DNA of 64,000 bases. Origin: Bacteroidia bacterium. Its GTDB lineage: Bacteria > Bacteroidota > Bacteroidia > Cytophagales > Cyclobacteriaceae. Where the stretch lies: positions 1-64,000 of the forward strand of contig JAUILA010000020.1 in assembly GCA_030432655.1 (NCBI GenBank). The letters run 5' to 3'. Below, piece by piece: positions 50,457 through 58,971 of the stretch. Position 1 is the first letter of the stretch, and every line of letters begins with the position of its first letter. The translations under genes and the position numbers were made by a program. Below the pieces are notes generated by a model that ran no database searches, was not told the origin of the DNA, and saw only the letters and a program-made list of their open reading frames with translations.

Positions 50457-50636
50457 ATAAAAAAACGTGGTTGCCGGGACACATGTAGGTTATGCTTTTT
50501 ATTTGCCTGTATTTCATCAAATCAGGGTGGTAAATTGGTGCCTGAACATTCACACATATCCTGGTGCAAATAATTCATTTAAAACATGTTACCAGTTTGC
50601 GTGTTTACGGTATTAAGTGTTTTAAAACGAAAAGCC

Positions 50637-50882
50637 ATGAATCCAGGTCAAATTTTTTGTATAGCCGGTCTTCATCAGTGGAAAGAAGAAAAAGTAAAGC
50701 TGGCCAATGATGTTTACCGGGAAGAAAGACATTGTAATTGCTGCGGTAAGAAGCAAATTCACATTCGGATGTATCCTAAAGTAAGACATCTCGCTGTTTA
50801 CCGGTTATCCAAATACGCCAGTTATCGCGAGGGCGATGTGGTTGATACTCTCACCAGGCATTCGATTATCCCTGTAGTATAA
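50637..50882 (+). CDS. Small Cys/His-rich protein, possible zinc-binding fold
   Basis: This 81-residue protein has the pattern C-x4-H-x-W near the start (IFCIAGLHQW) and H-C-x-C-C-G-K at about residues 31-37, which resembles a compact zinc-ribbon. I chose ATG 50637 because the pattern follows it directly; an upstream ATG at 50586 adds 17 residues. The C-terminal half is basic with several tyrosines. It stands alone, 17 bp before the convergent glycosyltransferase gene. No function can be assigned, and the gene call rests on composition and the metal-ligand pattern. Confidence 0.55.
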   Translation: MNPGQIFCIAGLHQWKEEKVKLANDVYREERHCNCCGKKQIHIRMYPKVRHLAVYRLSKYASYREGDVVDTLTRHSIIPVV

Positions 50883-50899
50883 ACGGCCTCCTGGTATTC

Positions 50900-52153
50900 T
50901 CAGGCGGACAGAAACTTCAGTATTTCGTCTGACATATCTTCCCTGCTCATTCGTTCGCCAATTTTGCAGGCATTCTCCAGGTATTTATTGTTGGTGAACA
51001 GATCAACTATTTTTTCCTTTGTTTCGCCTTGTGTGAACTTGCTGATGGATGGACCCCGCGGTCCTGCATCAGCCTGGCTGATGATCCTGTTCCAGAGTCG
51101 CTGATCCGGAATATGAGGGACAATCATGGATGCACATCCGTATTTCAGGGCCAGGTGGGTAGTCCCGGCGCCGCCATGATGAATTACCGCCCGAACCTTC
51201 GGGAATATCCAGTCATAAGGAATATCATCCACAAAATATACATGTTCCCGATCGTACAGGTCAGGTTCGTATAAACCTCCGGCTGCCACGTTAATAATTG
51301 CCGGAATGGCGTTTTCCTTCAGCACATCGAGAACAAATTTTGTTTTTTCTTCCGGGTGCGGATTAGTCATACTTCCGAATGTTATAAACAGCGGGGAAGG
51401 ATGTTTTGACAGAAAATTCAAAAGAGGGTCAGGAGGGGACCAGTGCATGGTTTTGTCGCGCTCCAGATAGCCAAGGACACGAACTTGGGAGGGCCAGTAA
51501 GAACGTTGCGGATACAGGGAAGGAGAGATTGTGAAAATAAGTTTCTCCGAAACCCAGGCATTGGTGAGCTTTCCCGCAGATACTTCCTTAACGCCTGTAC
51601 GCTTCAGTTGTCCGGTTAAGTAATTCATGGAAAGGCGTCGCATCAGCTTATATGACCACCGGTTAATGTGTTTACCATAATCCTTTCCATTTAGAAAAAT
51701 GGAAGACATTTCATTTACAGGATGTATCACACAGGGAATGGGGCTGATCAGCACTGATTTGCCTGGATAATTAATATTCCGGTATACGGGGTAAAAAGCT
51801 TTCAGGCTGTGCAGGATCAGGTCTGGATTTTCTGATTCTATTAGTTCTTTCTGTTGTTTTAAAAGTTCAAAGGACACGCGTTTATTCTGCGTGTACAGAC
51901 CGTAAAAAGCTTTAATCTTTTTAATAAACGACCCGCCGCCACCTAGTGCCATTTTACCTGTCGAACTTTCCAGCATTTCAAGGAAATCTTTTGACAAAGG
52001 GAAAAAATCCGCGCCGGTTTGTTTTGCCTGTTTTTCAAATTGTGCAGGAAAAGCACATATCACCTCATGTCCGGCGGAGATCAGCAATTCTGAGAGGGCT
52101 GCGAACGGTTCTATATCACCGCGTGTCCCGATTGATATGCAGATTACTTTCAT
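50900..52153 (-). CDS. GT1-type (UGT-like) glycosyltransferase
   Basis: This 417-residue protein has the two-Rossmann GT-B organisation of the GT1 family that includes sterol and macrolide glucosyltransferases. The N-terminal domain starts VICISIGTRGDIEPFAAL. The C-terminal domain has LFITFGSMTNP and the donor-binding motif VRAVIHHGGAGTTHLALKYG, followed by VPHIPDQRLWNRI. ATG 52153 is preferred to a TTG at 52159. It would glycosylate a lipid or small hydrophobic acceptor using a nucleotide sugar. It follows the two-domain esterase gene by 6 bp on the same strand; a functional link is unclear. Confidence 0.9.
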   Translation of the reverse strand: MKVICISIGTRGDIEPFAALSELLISAGHEVICAFPAQFEKQAKQTGADFFPLSKDFLEMLESSTGKMALGGGGSFIKKIKAFYGLYTQNKRVSFELLKQQKELIESENPDLILHSLKAFYPVYRNINYPGKSVLISPIPCVIHPVNEMSSIFLNGKDYGKHINRWSYKLMRRLSMNYLTGQLKRTGVKEVSAGKLTNAWVSEKLIFTISPSLYPQRSYWPSQVRVLGYLERDKTMHWSPPDPLLNFLSKHPSPLFITFGSMTNPHPEEKTKFVLDVLKENAIPAIINVAAGGLYEPDLYDREHVYFVDDIPYDWIFPKVRAVIHHGGAGTTHLALKYGCASMIVPHIPDQRLWNRIISQADAGPRGPSISKFTQGETKEKIVDLFTNNKYLENACKIGERMSREDMSDEILKFLSA

Positions 52154-52159
52154 CCGCAA

Positions 52160-53722
52160 TCAGTTACCCAGTGCGCTTCTTATTGCGTCCTGCACGAGCG
52201 GTTCCATAATTTCATAACCTTTCAGATTAGGATGCACTCCGTCAGAGCCGAGGTCACTGCGAAGGCCGTTCCTGTCATTACTCATAGCTGCAAAATAATC
52301 CACGTACTCGAACCCTTCGGACAAGGCATATTCACGGATCAGCTTATTCAGCTCGGGTATTTTCTCATTCGGTGCAAGGCCCGGGTTCCAGGGGTATTCG
52401 TAGGCAGGTAAAACAGAACAGAGGACGACCCGGATGTCATTTTCCTTTGCCAGTTCCGCCATCGATTTAATGTACCCAAAAGTATCTTCGATGGTGATCG
52501 GGCCGGTATTCTGTGCAATATCATTGGTGCCGGCCAGGATTACCACGACCGCCGGGTTCAAACGGATGACATCCTGTCGAAACCGACCGAGCATTTGCGG
52601 CGTTGTCTGTCCGCTTATACCACGCCCAACGTACGGATTTTCAGAAAAAAATTCGGGGTGAATGCCCACCCATCCTTCTGTAATGGAATTCCCCATAAAA
52701 ACAACACGGTTTTCTCCGTTTGCCGGAGGGGGCAGTGCTTCATTGGCCGCTGCATAGCGAGCGAGGTTGGGCCAGTCAGTACGCATTAATTCTTCTTTTT
52801 TATCATTCCAGTCTTTTTGTGCCTGGTAGCTGCTGGTGGCAGCCCAGCCTTCCGGATTTTCAGGCCAGAGCAATCCCCTGGAACCCAGCCATTCTCCCAT
52901 ACGTTCAAGCCAGCCATCTGATGGCAGCTTCTGTGGAAGAGTTCCAAACCCGTGTCCGCCAGCGGCATAGGCATGCAGCTCGGCTTCGTTTCCAGCCTCC
53001 AGCCAGCGCTCATATATTTCAGTACTTGCCGGCGCCAGCTGAAGTGGATCATCAGAGGCTACAACGATAAATGCCGGAAGGCTGTCCGGAACGGGTGATC
53101 CGGAAAGGTATTCCGGTATATACGGGTAAATCGGTGCGATAAAGTCAGGTTTATTAATCCCGCGGCTTTCATAGGCAACGGACATGGTCACACCACCTCC
53201 GGCAGAAAATCCCATAAAGCCTATGCGGTTAGGATTAACCCCCCACTCCTGTGCATGTGTGCGAACATATCCGACCGCTTTCTTCCCGTCGTCTCCGGCC
53301 ATATGCATTACTTCCGAGGTTTTTTCCGCCAGGGTAGACGGATCTGAAAAGGCCGCCTGCATATCATCCGGATATTTTTCCATCTGTTGTACGCGGTACC
53401 GCAACACAAATGCCGTGACACCCTGCCGGGTAAACCACTCTGCAACTTCTGATCCCTCGTGCTGTGTGGCAAGAATGAAGTACCCGCCCCCCGGAGCGAT
53501 GATAACGGCGGTTCCGGTATTTATCCTTCCATCCGCCGGGTACACCGTCAGGGTGGGTTCACTTATGTTATATTCAATGGGAACATTTGTCTTTCCTTTT
53601 TCGGGCGGATGTACCCAGTTTTCCGAACCCGGGGCAGGTCCGTCGTAAAGCGAAATGACCTGCTCCTGGGCAGAAGCAAGGAATATGGAAGAAGTTAAAA
53701 TGAGGGTCAGTAAATAACGCAT
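52160..53722 (-). CDS. Secreted bifunctional esterase: alpha/beta-hydrolase plus SGNH hydrolase
   Basis: This 520-residue secreted protein (signal ending near LASAQ) carries two hydrolase domains. Residues about 45-280 form an alpha/beta-hydrolase of the acetyl-xylan-esterase type with IIAPGGGYFILATQHEG, nucleophile GFSAGGGV, aspartate in VASDDPLQL and histidine in GGHGFG. Residues about 320-518 form an SGNH esterase with FMGNSITEGW, AGTNDIAQ and SDGVHPNLKGYE. Both likely remove ester groups from carbohydrates. The SGNH domain resembles the one fused to GH92 at 38715. It is first in a leftward unit with the glycosyltransferase gene. Confidence 0.9.
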   Translation of the reverse strand: MRYLLTLILTSSIFLASAQEQVISLYDGPAPGSENWVHPPEKGKTNVPIEYNISEPTLTVYPADGRINTGTAVIIAPGGGYFILATQHEGSEVAEWFTRQGVTAFVLRYRVQQMEKYPDDMQAAFSDPSTLAEKTSEVMHMAGDDGKKAVGYVRTHAQEWGVNPNRIGFMGFSAGGGVTMSVAYESRGINKPDFIAPIYPYIPEYLSGSPVPDSLPAFIVVASDDPLQLAPASTEIYERWLEAGNEAELHAYAAGGHGFGTLPQKLPSDGWLERMGEWLGSRGLLWPENPEGWAATSSYQAQKDWNDKKEELMRTDWPNLARYAAANEALPPPANGENRVVFMGNSITEGWVGIHPEFFSENPYVGRGISGQTTPQMLGRFRQDVIRLNPAVVVILAGTNDIAQNTGPITIEDTFGYIKSMAELAKENDIRVVLCSVLPAYEYPWNPGLAPNEKIPELNKLIREYALSEGFEYVDYFAAMSNDRNGLRSDLGSDGVHPNLKGYEIMEPLVQDAIRSALGN

Positions 53723-53748
53723 GAAGTAAGTTAAAAATAATTCGTCAT

Positions 53749-54237
53749 TTACCTGTAATCCACTGGCTGAATATGACCACCTTCATCAACCAGGTTGGTT
53801 TCTTTCCCCGGGACAACATCGGTATTATGAGCCGAAACGCATTGCCAGCCTTCCTTTTTCTTTGCCATGACAAAACTGAAAATATTTTGGCGTTTTCCGG
53901 GGGTTGAATTTCCCTTCAATGGTGTTTGACCTGCCAGGGACATTCTGGCATGAACGATTGCCGCATTTTCACCAATGGCTTTAACGGTTACCCTTCCGAC
54001 TGACAGGTCCGAATTCGAAAAGATTACGCGTAAACCGTATTCATGTGCTTTCCAAATAGATTGCCGGTCGTGCCACCAAAGTCCCACAACGTTTACAAAT
54101 TCTGCGTTTTCGGAAAAAAAGGAAGCCAGTTGCTCAGCGTCCCTGTCGTTCCATGCCCTGGCAAACGCATGAGGCATTTCCTCCGGACTTTTCAAATAGC
54201 TGGAAGTGATAGGATTCATCTTTTGTTGGGTTATCAT
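53749..54237 (-). CDS. SnoaL/SgcJ-like NTF2-fold protein
   Basis: This 162-residue protein has the NTF2-like pattern of the SgcJ/EcaC and DUF4440 group: FARAWNDRDAEQLASFFSENAEFV, a central WWHDRQSIWKAHE and C-terminal WQCVSAHNTDVVPGKE. No signal peptide is visible. Members include small enzymes and binding proteins, so function is open. A second in-frame ATG at 54219 could be the true start. It is divergent from cutC with only 23 bp between starts, which leaves little room for promoters and suggests that one start is further downstream or that leaders overlap. Confidence 0.75.
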   Translation of the reverse strand: MITQQKMNPITSSYLKSPEEMPHAFARAWNDRDAEQLASFFSENAEFVNVVGLWWHDRQSIWKAHEYGLRVIFSNSDLSVGRVTVKAIGENAAIVHARMSLAGQTPLKGNSTPGKRQNIFSFVMAKKKEGWQCVSAHNTDVVPGKETNLVDEGGHIQPVDYR

Positions 54238-54260
54238 CTTAAATTATGTCAAATTAGAAT

Positions 54261-54902
54261 ATGCTGAAAGGGAATTCAACAATTATACGTGAAGCGTGTG
54301 TGGATACCGCTGAAAACGCATTTCGGGCCGAAAAGGAAGGAGCCAGCCGCATTGAACTATGTAGCAGGCTTGACCTGGACGGACTAACTCCCGGCCGGGA
54401 ACTGATGGAAGAAGTGTGTTCCAAAATTCAAATACCTGTTCACGCGATGGTTCGTCCCCGCGCCGGGAATTTTGTCTATTCAGATAATGAACTGGAGCAA
54501 ATGAAAGATCATATTGATTTGTGCAGGGATTGTGGTGCTGCCGGGGTTGTTTTAGGAGTACTCAATGATCAATCAGAAATCGATATCAAAGCCACGGCTA
54601 TGCTTGCTGCGTATGCCTCTCCGTTAAAAGTTGTATTCCACAAGGCCATTGACAGCACCCCTGATCCTGTGAAAGCAGCGCAGCAGCTGGCTTCCATTAA
54701 ACAAATGACCGGGATCCTGACATCCGGGGGGCAGGCTACTGCTGAACAGGGAACTTCCGTTCTGGAAAAGATGATCCGGCAGGTCGGTGATCGGCTGGAG
54801 ATCATTGTGGCTGGAAAAGTGACCCGGCACAACCTGGGCTCACTGCATGGCAAACTGAATTCTACTGCCTATCATGGAAAGCTGATTGTTTATGACGCCT
54901 GA
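54261..54902 (+). CDS. cutC: CutC-family protein
   Basis: This 213-residue TIM-barrel protein has CutC landmarks: EACVDTAENAFRAEKEGASR, IELCSRLDLDGLTPG, VHAMVRPRAGNFVYS, VVLGVLNDQSEID, FHKAID and ILTSGGQATAEQG. It is somewhat shorter than the roughly 245-residue enterobacterial CutC. The family was named for copper tolerance, but a direct copper role is doubtful and the activity is not settled. It is convergent with the PCMD gene. Confidence 0.9.
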   Translation: MLKGNSTIIREACVDTAENAFRAEKEGASRIELCSRLDLDGLTPGRELMEEVCSKIQIPVHAMVRPRAGNFVYSDNELEQMKDHIDLCRDCGAAGVVLGVLNDQSEIDIKATAMLAAYASPLKVVFHKAIDSTPDPVKAAQQLASIKQMTGILTSGGQATAEQGTSVLEKMIRQVGDRLEIIVAGKVTRHNLGSLHGKLNSTAYHGKLIVYDA

Positions 54903-54927
54903 TCCGATACTGTCCGCTCATGCAACT

Positions 54928-56016
54928 TTACTCAGCATATTGTAGTTCCAGGTCGTCAATGATAAGCAGGCTTCCAACGGCTCCGGCAAAACGGGCTCCG
55001 TCAAAACTGGAAGATGCAACAAATGTGATGTGAGTCGGGAGAATAAAATCCAGGGAATCTCCGGTCACATACGACCCATCCGGAGGTTTTATTGAATCCG
55101 GGTAGCTGTTATCAAGCACTCCGTAGACAAATTCAATAGTTACGGATTCAAGGGTTTCAACTGTTTCTCCTGACCGGAACCAGGCAGTCGCCAGACGCTT
55201 TATTTGGCCCGAAGACCGCACTTCCAGGTAGGCATAAATATCACATTGATCACCGTAAGACAAGTCATTGCCATTTTTGTCTTTGTTTTCCGGACCCGGA
55301 ATATAGCTGTAGAGGAGCTCCATATGAGTCGGCCGGCCTGCGAAAGGGGTGCCAAAATCAATTGCCGCTTCAGGGTCTGCGGGATCCACATTGTCGGAAT
55401 TAAACTTGCCGGTAAAAATGGAGCCCGCCGAAATCGGAGCCCCAAATATCCCGGCGAGCGAACCGTTATCAAGGGTTTCCATCCTCGCAGCAAAATTGTC
55501 ATCTTCAACTTCCAGCGGGGTAGTAGCCGTCAGGCCCAGGATTTGGGTTCCCGGATTTCCGGTGCCCCAAACGGTTGTTTGAGCATCTGTACCTGGCTCA
55601 AAATAATTTCCACCGGTTTTAAACCACGAGTTAAAATCCGAATTCGGCAATTGGGGCGTGGCATTTCCGGGAAGCGGAATTATCTCCCAGGTGGAGACCG
55701 AACCATCTTCGGCCGTAACCATGATGGTAGCGGTTTCACGCATATCCAGCAAATCACCTGGTTGCTTGTCAGATGTGGCGAATGAGCTCAGTTTTAGCGA
55801 TTGAATCCTAATGCCTGAAAGATCCACCCCCGGCGGAAACTCAATTTCCACAGCATTATTTACCTGGTCAATAGACGCCTGACTGGCCTGGTTGCTGACT
55901 TCGATCTGTTTTATCCGGGCATAGGATGAATAACCGAAATAATCCTCCTCCAGGCATGCCGGGAGAATAAGGATCAGGAATGGCAGGATAACGTTATGTG
56001 TTTTCATGCGTATCAT
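54928..56016 (-). CDS. PCMD-domain surface lipoprotein
   Basis: This 362-residue lipoprotein (lipobox LPACLEED) has an N-terminal sandwich domain (about 30-115, SQASIDQVNNAVEIEFPPGV) followed by a putative carbohydrate metabolism (PCMD) domain. That domain has LPNSDFNSWFKTGGNYFEPG, AARMETLDNGSLAGIFGAPI, FTGKF and the C-terminal SSFDGARFAGAVGSLLIIDD. PCMD proteins are thought to bind carbohydrates at the cell surface. The gene overlaps the beta-barrel gene upstream as ATGA. ATG 56016 or 56007 could be the start. Confidence 0.85.
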   Translation of the reverse strand: MIRMKTHNVILPFLILILPACLEEDYFGYSSYARIKQIEVSNQASQASIDQVNNAVEIEFPPGVDLSGIRIQSLKLSSFATSDKQPGDLLDMRETATIMVTAEDGSVSTWEIIPLPGNATPQLPNSDFNSWFKTGGNYFEPGTDAQTTVWGTGNPGTQILGLTATTPLEVEDDNFAARMETLDNGSLAGIFGAPISAGSIFTGKFNSDNVDPADPEAAIDFGTPFAGRPTHMELLYSYIPGPENKDKNGNDLSYGDQCDIYAYLEVRSSGQIKRLATAWFRSGETVETLESVTIEFVYGVLDNSYPDSIKPPDGSYVTGDSLDFILPTHITFVASSSFDGARFAGAVGSLLIIDDLELQYAE

Positions 56017-56780
56017 GGGTTATTTATAAAATAGGCCAGACCTAAATTGAGTGATAGGAGATCCAGATTGAAGTTAACATTGTTCCGGACATCACGGGAT
56101 TTGTCGGTCCCGTTTGTAGTCGTCTCCGTAACCGTTAGCTGATAACCGGCGACATTCAGCTGAATTTCAAAACTGAAATTCTGCATTGCAAAAAAATTGA
56201 TGCCCGGGCTGATATTGATAGCGAACATGAACTCATCAGTAAATACCTTACTGATCTCGTCCAGGTTTTTGGTTTCTCTTCGGAGTCCGTTGTTTTGACC
56301 GAACCCGAATCCAATTTCCAGAAAAAAACTTAATCTCTCGGTTCGGGTAAGCGGGAAGTACGTCCGCAACATGGGAGCAATTTCGTATCCGCGGTTAATG
56401 CTTCTGACGTTGAGTGTGTCCGGATCCCTGAAAATGGTCCCTGTAAACTTGCTCTGGTGATAGATGACCGACACTCCTGTCATAACATAATCCCCGATAA
56501 AGTATCCGCCCCTCAACTGGACTCTGTACGACAGATCATCCCCCTCTATCGTATTCTGAAGCAGCCCGGGATTGTTTACCTGTTTTCTGTCCCTGACGGA
56601 AAAGGTAAGCCCGACATAGCCGTTTCCTGCCTTGAACGGGTGGAAATTATCTTCATAATAACTTGAAATAAGCTCATAAGCAGAGTAGGTATGCCTGGAG
56701 GTGGTATCTGCAGCCTGCTGGGCTTTTGCCGGGGAAATAAGCACCGCCAGAATGAGGATCAGGTATATTTTGATATTCAC
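56013..56780 (-). CDS. Small outer-membrane beta-barrel protein, GTG start
   Basis: This 255-residue protein has a signal peptide (IYLILILAVLISPAKAQ) and alternating amphipathic strands ending in LGLAYFINNP. Strands include NGYVGLTFSVRDRKQ, VQLRGGYFIGDYVMTGVSV and FFLEIGFGFGQN. It resembles the OmpW/porin-like beta-barrel proteins of Bacteroidota. The start codon is GTG at 56780, since no in-frame ATG keeps the signal. It is co-transcribed with the PCMD lipoprotein, so the pair may form one outer-membrane complex. Function is unassigned. Confidence 0.8.
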   Translation of the reverse strand: MNIKIYLILILAVLISPAKAQQAADTTSRHTYSAYELISSYYEDNFHPFKAGNGYVGLTFSVRDRKQVNNPGLLQNTIEGDDLSYRVQLRGGYFIGDYVMTGVSVIYHQSKFTGTIFRDPDTLNVRSINRGYEIAPMLRTYFPLTRTERLSFFLEIGFGFGQNNGLRRETKNLDEISKVFTDEFMFAINISPGINFFAMQNFSFEIQLNVAGYQLTVTETTTNGTDKSRDVRNNVNFNLDLLSLNLGLAYFINNP

Positions 56781-57071
56781 GCTTCGCGAAGTTTTGCTGA
56801 TAGTAATTTAGTCATGTATATGCGTTAGATGCCACTTTTCAGGCAAATAACTTATGCGTTACGCACTATTTTTTAATTCCTGCGTAATATCCTGCCATCA
56901 GTTTACTTCGAATGCTGGCTGTCCGGAGAATGGTAGCCGGATAGATTGCATACCCCTGTGAGAATGAGCTGTTTAATTCCCTGATCGCCTTCATTGCGTA
57001 AAATATGCTTTCATGCAATCCTGGCGGACCCTATTTCTTATTATATTGGGTCGGTAATCCCTGCCTCCGAC
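56781..57071. promoter_or_regulatory. Divergent region with four copies of TGCGTWA
   Basis: TGCGTTA occurs at 56821-56827 and 56855-56861, and TGCGTAA at 56881-56887 and 56995-57001, all on the plus strand. A palindrome TGCGT-T-ACGCA lies at 56855-56865. A 10-bp palindrome CTTCGCGAAG (56782-56791) sits beside the GTG start of the leftward operon. Nothing here codes for protein convincingly. The repeats may be regulator sites; this is inference. Confidence 0.45.
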
Positions 57072-58955
57072 ATGAATATTAAATTGCCTTCGGTTCACTA
57101 CCTGGTTAGTTCTGCAGAGACAGCCTTTCTAAGGTTCCCCCTGACCATTGTATCTGCTGTAATAGCAGCTGGTTGTGCACTGCTGATTATTGAAAGTGAG
57201 ACTTCATCAAATTACACCGTAATGAACCTGATGCTCACCGCAGCGCTGGGTATTCCGGTTTACACGGGCGTTGCTCTTCTCACCCAGCGACCAGTCCCGG
57301 GCGCGAGGTATTATTATTATGCAGGCGCCACCCTGGTATTAATTCTTGTTTTCATGAGTCTGCCGGAGTTTAATTCCACCTTTAACCGTTATCGCCCCTA
57401 TTTCCGCTATGCTGTTTACAATGCAGCGGCTCATCTGCTGGTGGCCGTAGCACCCTATTTTCAAAAAGGGGAACTGAATGGTTTCTGGAACTACAACAAA
57501 TCGCTGTTTTTACGGATTTTATTGTCCCTGCTTTATTCCCTGGTGATGTATGCCGGTCTTGCCCTGTCGATCTTTACAGTAGATGAATTATTCAATGCAG
57601 AGATAGACCCCAGGTTATTTGCCGAAGTATTTGTGGTGATCACATATGTGTTTAATACCTGGTTTTTCGTGGCGGGTCTGCCAGCTGAATTTGATGAATT
57701 ACAGCGTGATACCCGATATCCGCGCGGGTTGAAGGTATTCTGTCAGTACGTTCTTGTTCCGCTTATCGTCATTTACCTGGTCATTCTCTACATCTACGGG
57801 GGCAAGATCATGATTACCTGGAACTGGCCGGAGGGGTTGGTTTCCTACCTTATTATGGTTATTTCGGTGGCGGGAATACTGACCATGTTGCTTCTCTATC
57901 CGTATAGTGAGAACGAGGATGGACATTGGATTAAATCACTGCGAAAAGCGTTCTATTTACTCCTGATACCTCTTGTTATTATGTTGTTTCTTGCCATCGG
58001 GATAAGGATCAATACCTATGGGTTTACGGTTAACCGTTATCTGATTCTGTTAACCGGCATCTGGATCTCAATGGCGGCCATTTATTCACTGGTACGTCCA
58101 AGGCATATTAAATTTCTCCCGGCCTCTCTGGGCATCCTCTACCTGCTGTGTTCCTTTGGGTATTGGGGAATGTTCTCAGTAAGCGAGCGGGATCAGACAG
58201 ACAGACTGGAGACAATTCTGTCAGAAAATGGTTTACTGGAGAATGGCAAGATAGTGAATGAAGTGAAATGGGATCGTTCGGAATTCCCTGAATTCAAATC
58301 ACCTGATCAATTGATCAATAACCTGGTCCTTTCCGACAGTCTGCATAATGAAGTAATCTCCATTCTGGAATACCTGGACGATTATCATGGGTTCAATTCC
58401 ATTGAATCCTGGTTTGAACAGGACATTGATGGGCTGATAAAAGAATCTATTGAGGCCGATAATGATACAATCCGTGCATTTGCCCGCGATGAAAAATGGA
58501 TATTTGCGGAATCTATGGGACTGTCGGGCTACACGAAGGTGGGTTATGATAACATATATCTCACATTTGTGCGGGAGAATGATCAGGTGCTGTCACTTGA
58601 CGGCTATCGTTTTATGGTGAATGTGCCATCTGTCAACTTTACAGTTAACAGGAGGTTTCCCGACGATTCATCCGGATTGATTAACCTGGATTGGGATGAG
58701 GAAAACTTTCATATTGACTACCTGGATACAATCCGTTTTGATATCTCATTTAAAATGCTGAAACGGGATCTTATCCTGCATTCAGGAACCATAGATCCGG
58801 ATAATGAGATTCAGTTCAGCACTATTCGCTACGAAAATCAGGATAAGTCATCCGTCCTGGTGGTCAGGCAGGCTGGTATGATCGTCGATAAAATGGATAC
58901 GACGATTAACAGGATCCAGGTGGACATTCTGACAAATGCAGGCAGGACAGACTAA
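57072..58955 (+). CDS. DUF4153-family polytopic membrane protein
   Basis: This 627-residue protein has about ten hydrophobic helices in its first 380 residues, starting FPLTIVSAVIAAGCALLII, and a soluble C-terminal domain of about 240 residues. The helix part matches the DUF4153 pattern. The C-terminal part, with DGYRFMVNVPSVNFTVNRRF, is predicted to be beta-rich and extracytoplasmic. ATG 57072 is preferred over an upstream TTG at 56994, which adds a non-membrane leader. It ends 16 bp before the convergent coiled-coil gene. Function is unknown. Confidence 0.8.
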   Translation: MNIKLPSVHYLVSSAETAFLRFPLTIVSAVIAAGCALLIIESETSSNYTVMNLMLTAALGIPVYTGVALLTQRPVPGARYYYYAGATLVLILVFMSLPEFNSTFNRYRPYFRYAVYNAAAHLLVAVAPYFQKGELNGFWNYNKSLFLRILLSLLYSLVMYAGLALSIFTVDELFNAEIDPRLFAEVFVVITYVFNTWFFVAGLPAEFDELQRDTRYPRGLKVFCQYVLVPLIVIYLVILYIYGGKIMITWNWPEGLVSYLIMVISVAGILTMLLLYPYSENEDGHWIKSLRKAFYLLLIPLVIMLFLAIGIRINTYGFTVNRYLILLTGIWISMAAIYSLVRPRHIKFLPASLGILYLLCSFGYWGMFSVSERDQTDRLETILSENGLLENGKIVNEVKWDRSEFPEFKSPDQLINNLVLSDSLHNEVISILEYLDDYHGFNSIESWFEQDIDGLIKESIEADNDTIRAFARDEKWIFAESMGLSGYTKVGYDNIYLTFVRENDQVLSLDGYRFMVNVPSVNFTVNRRFPDDSSGLINLDWDEENFHIDYLDTIRFDISFKMLKRDLILHSGTIDPDNEIQFSTIRYENQDKSSVLVVRQAGMIVDKMDTTINRIQVDILTNAGRTD

Positions 58956-58971
58956 AACTGAACGGGGGTGG

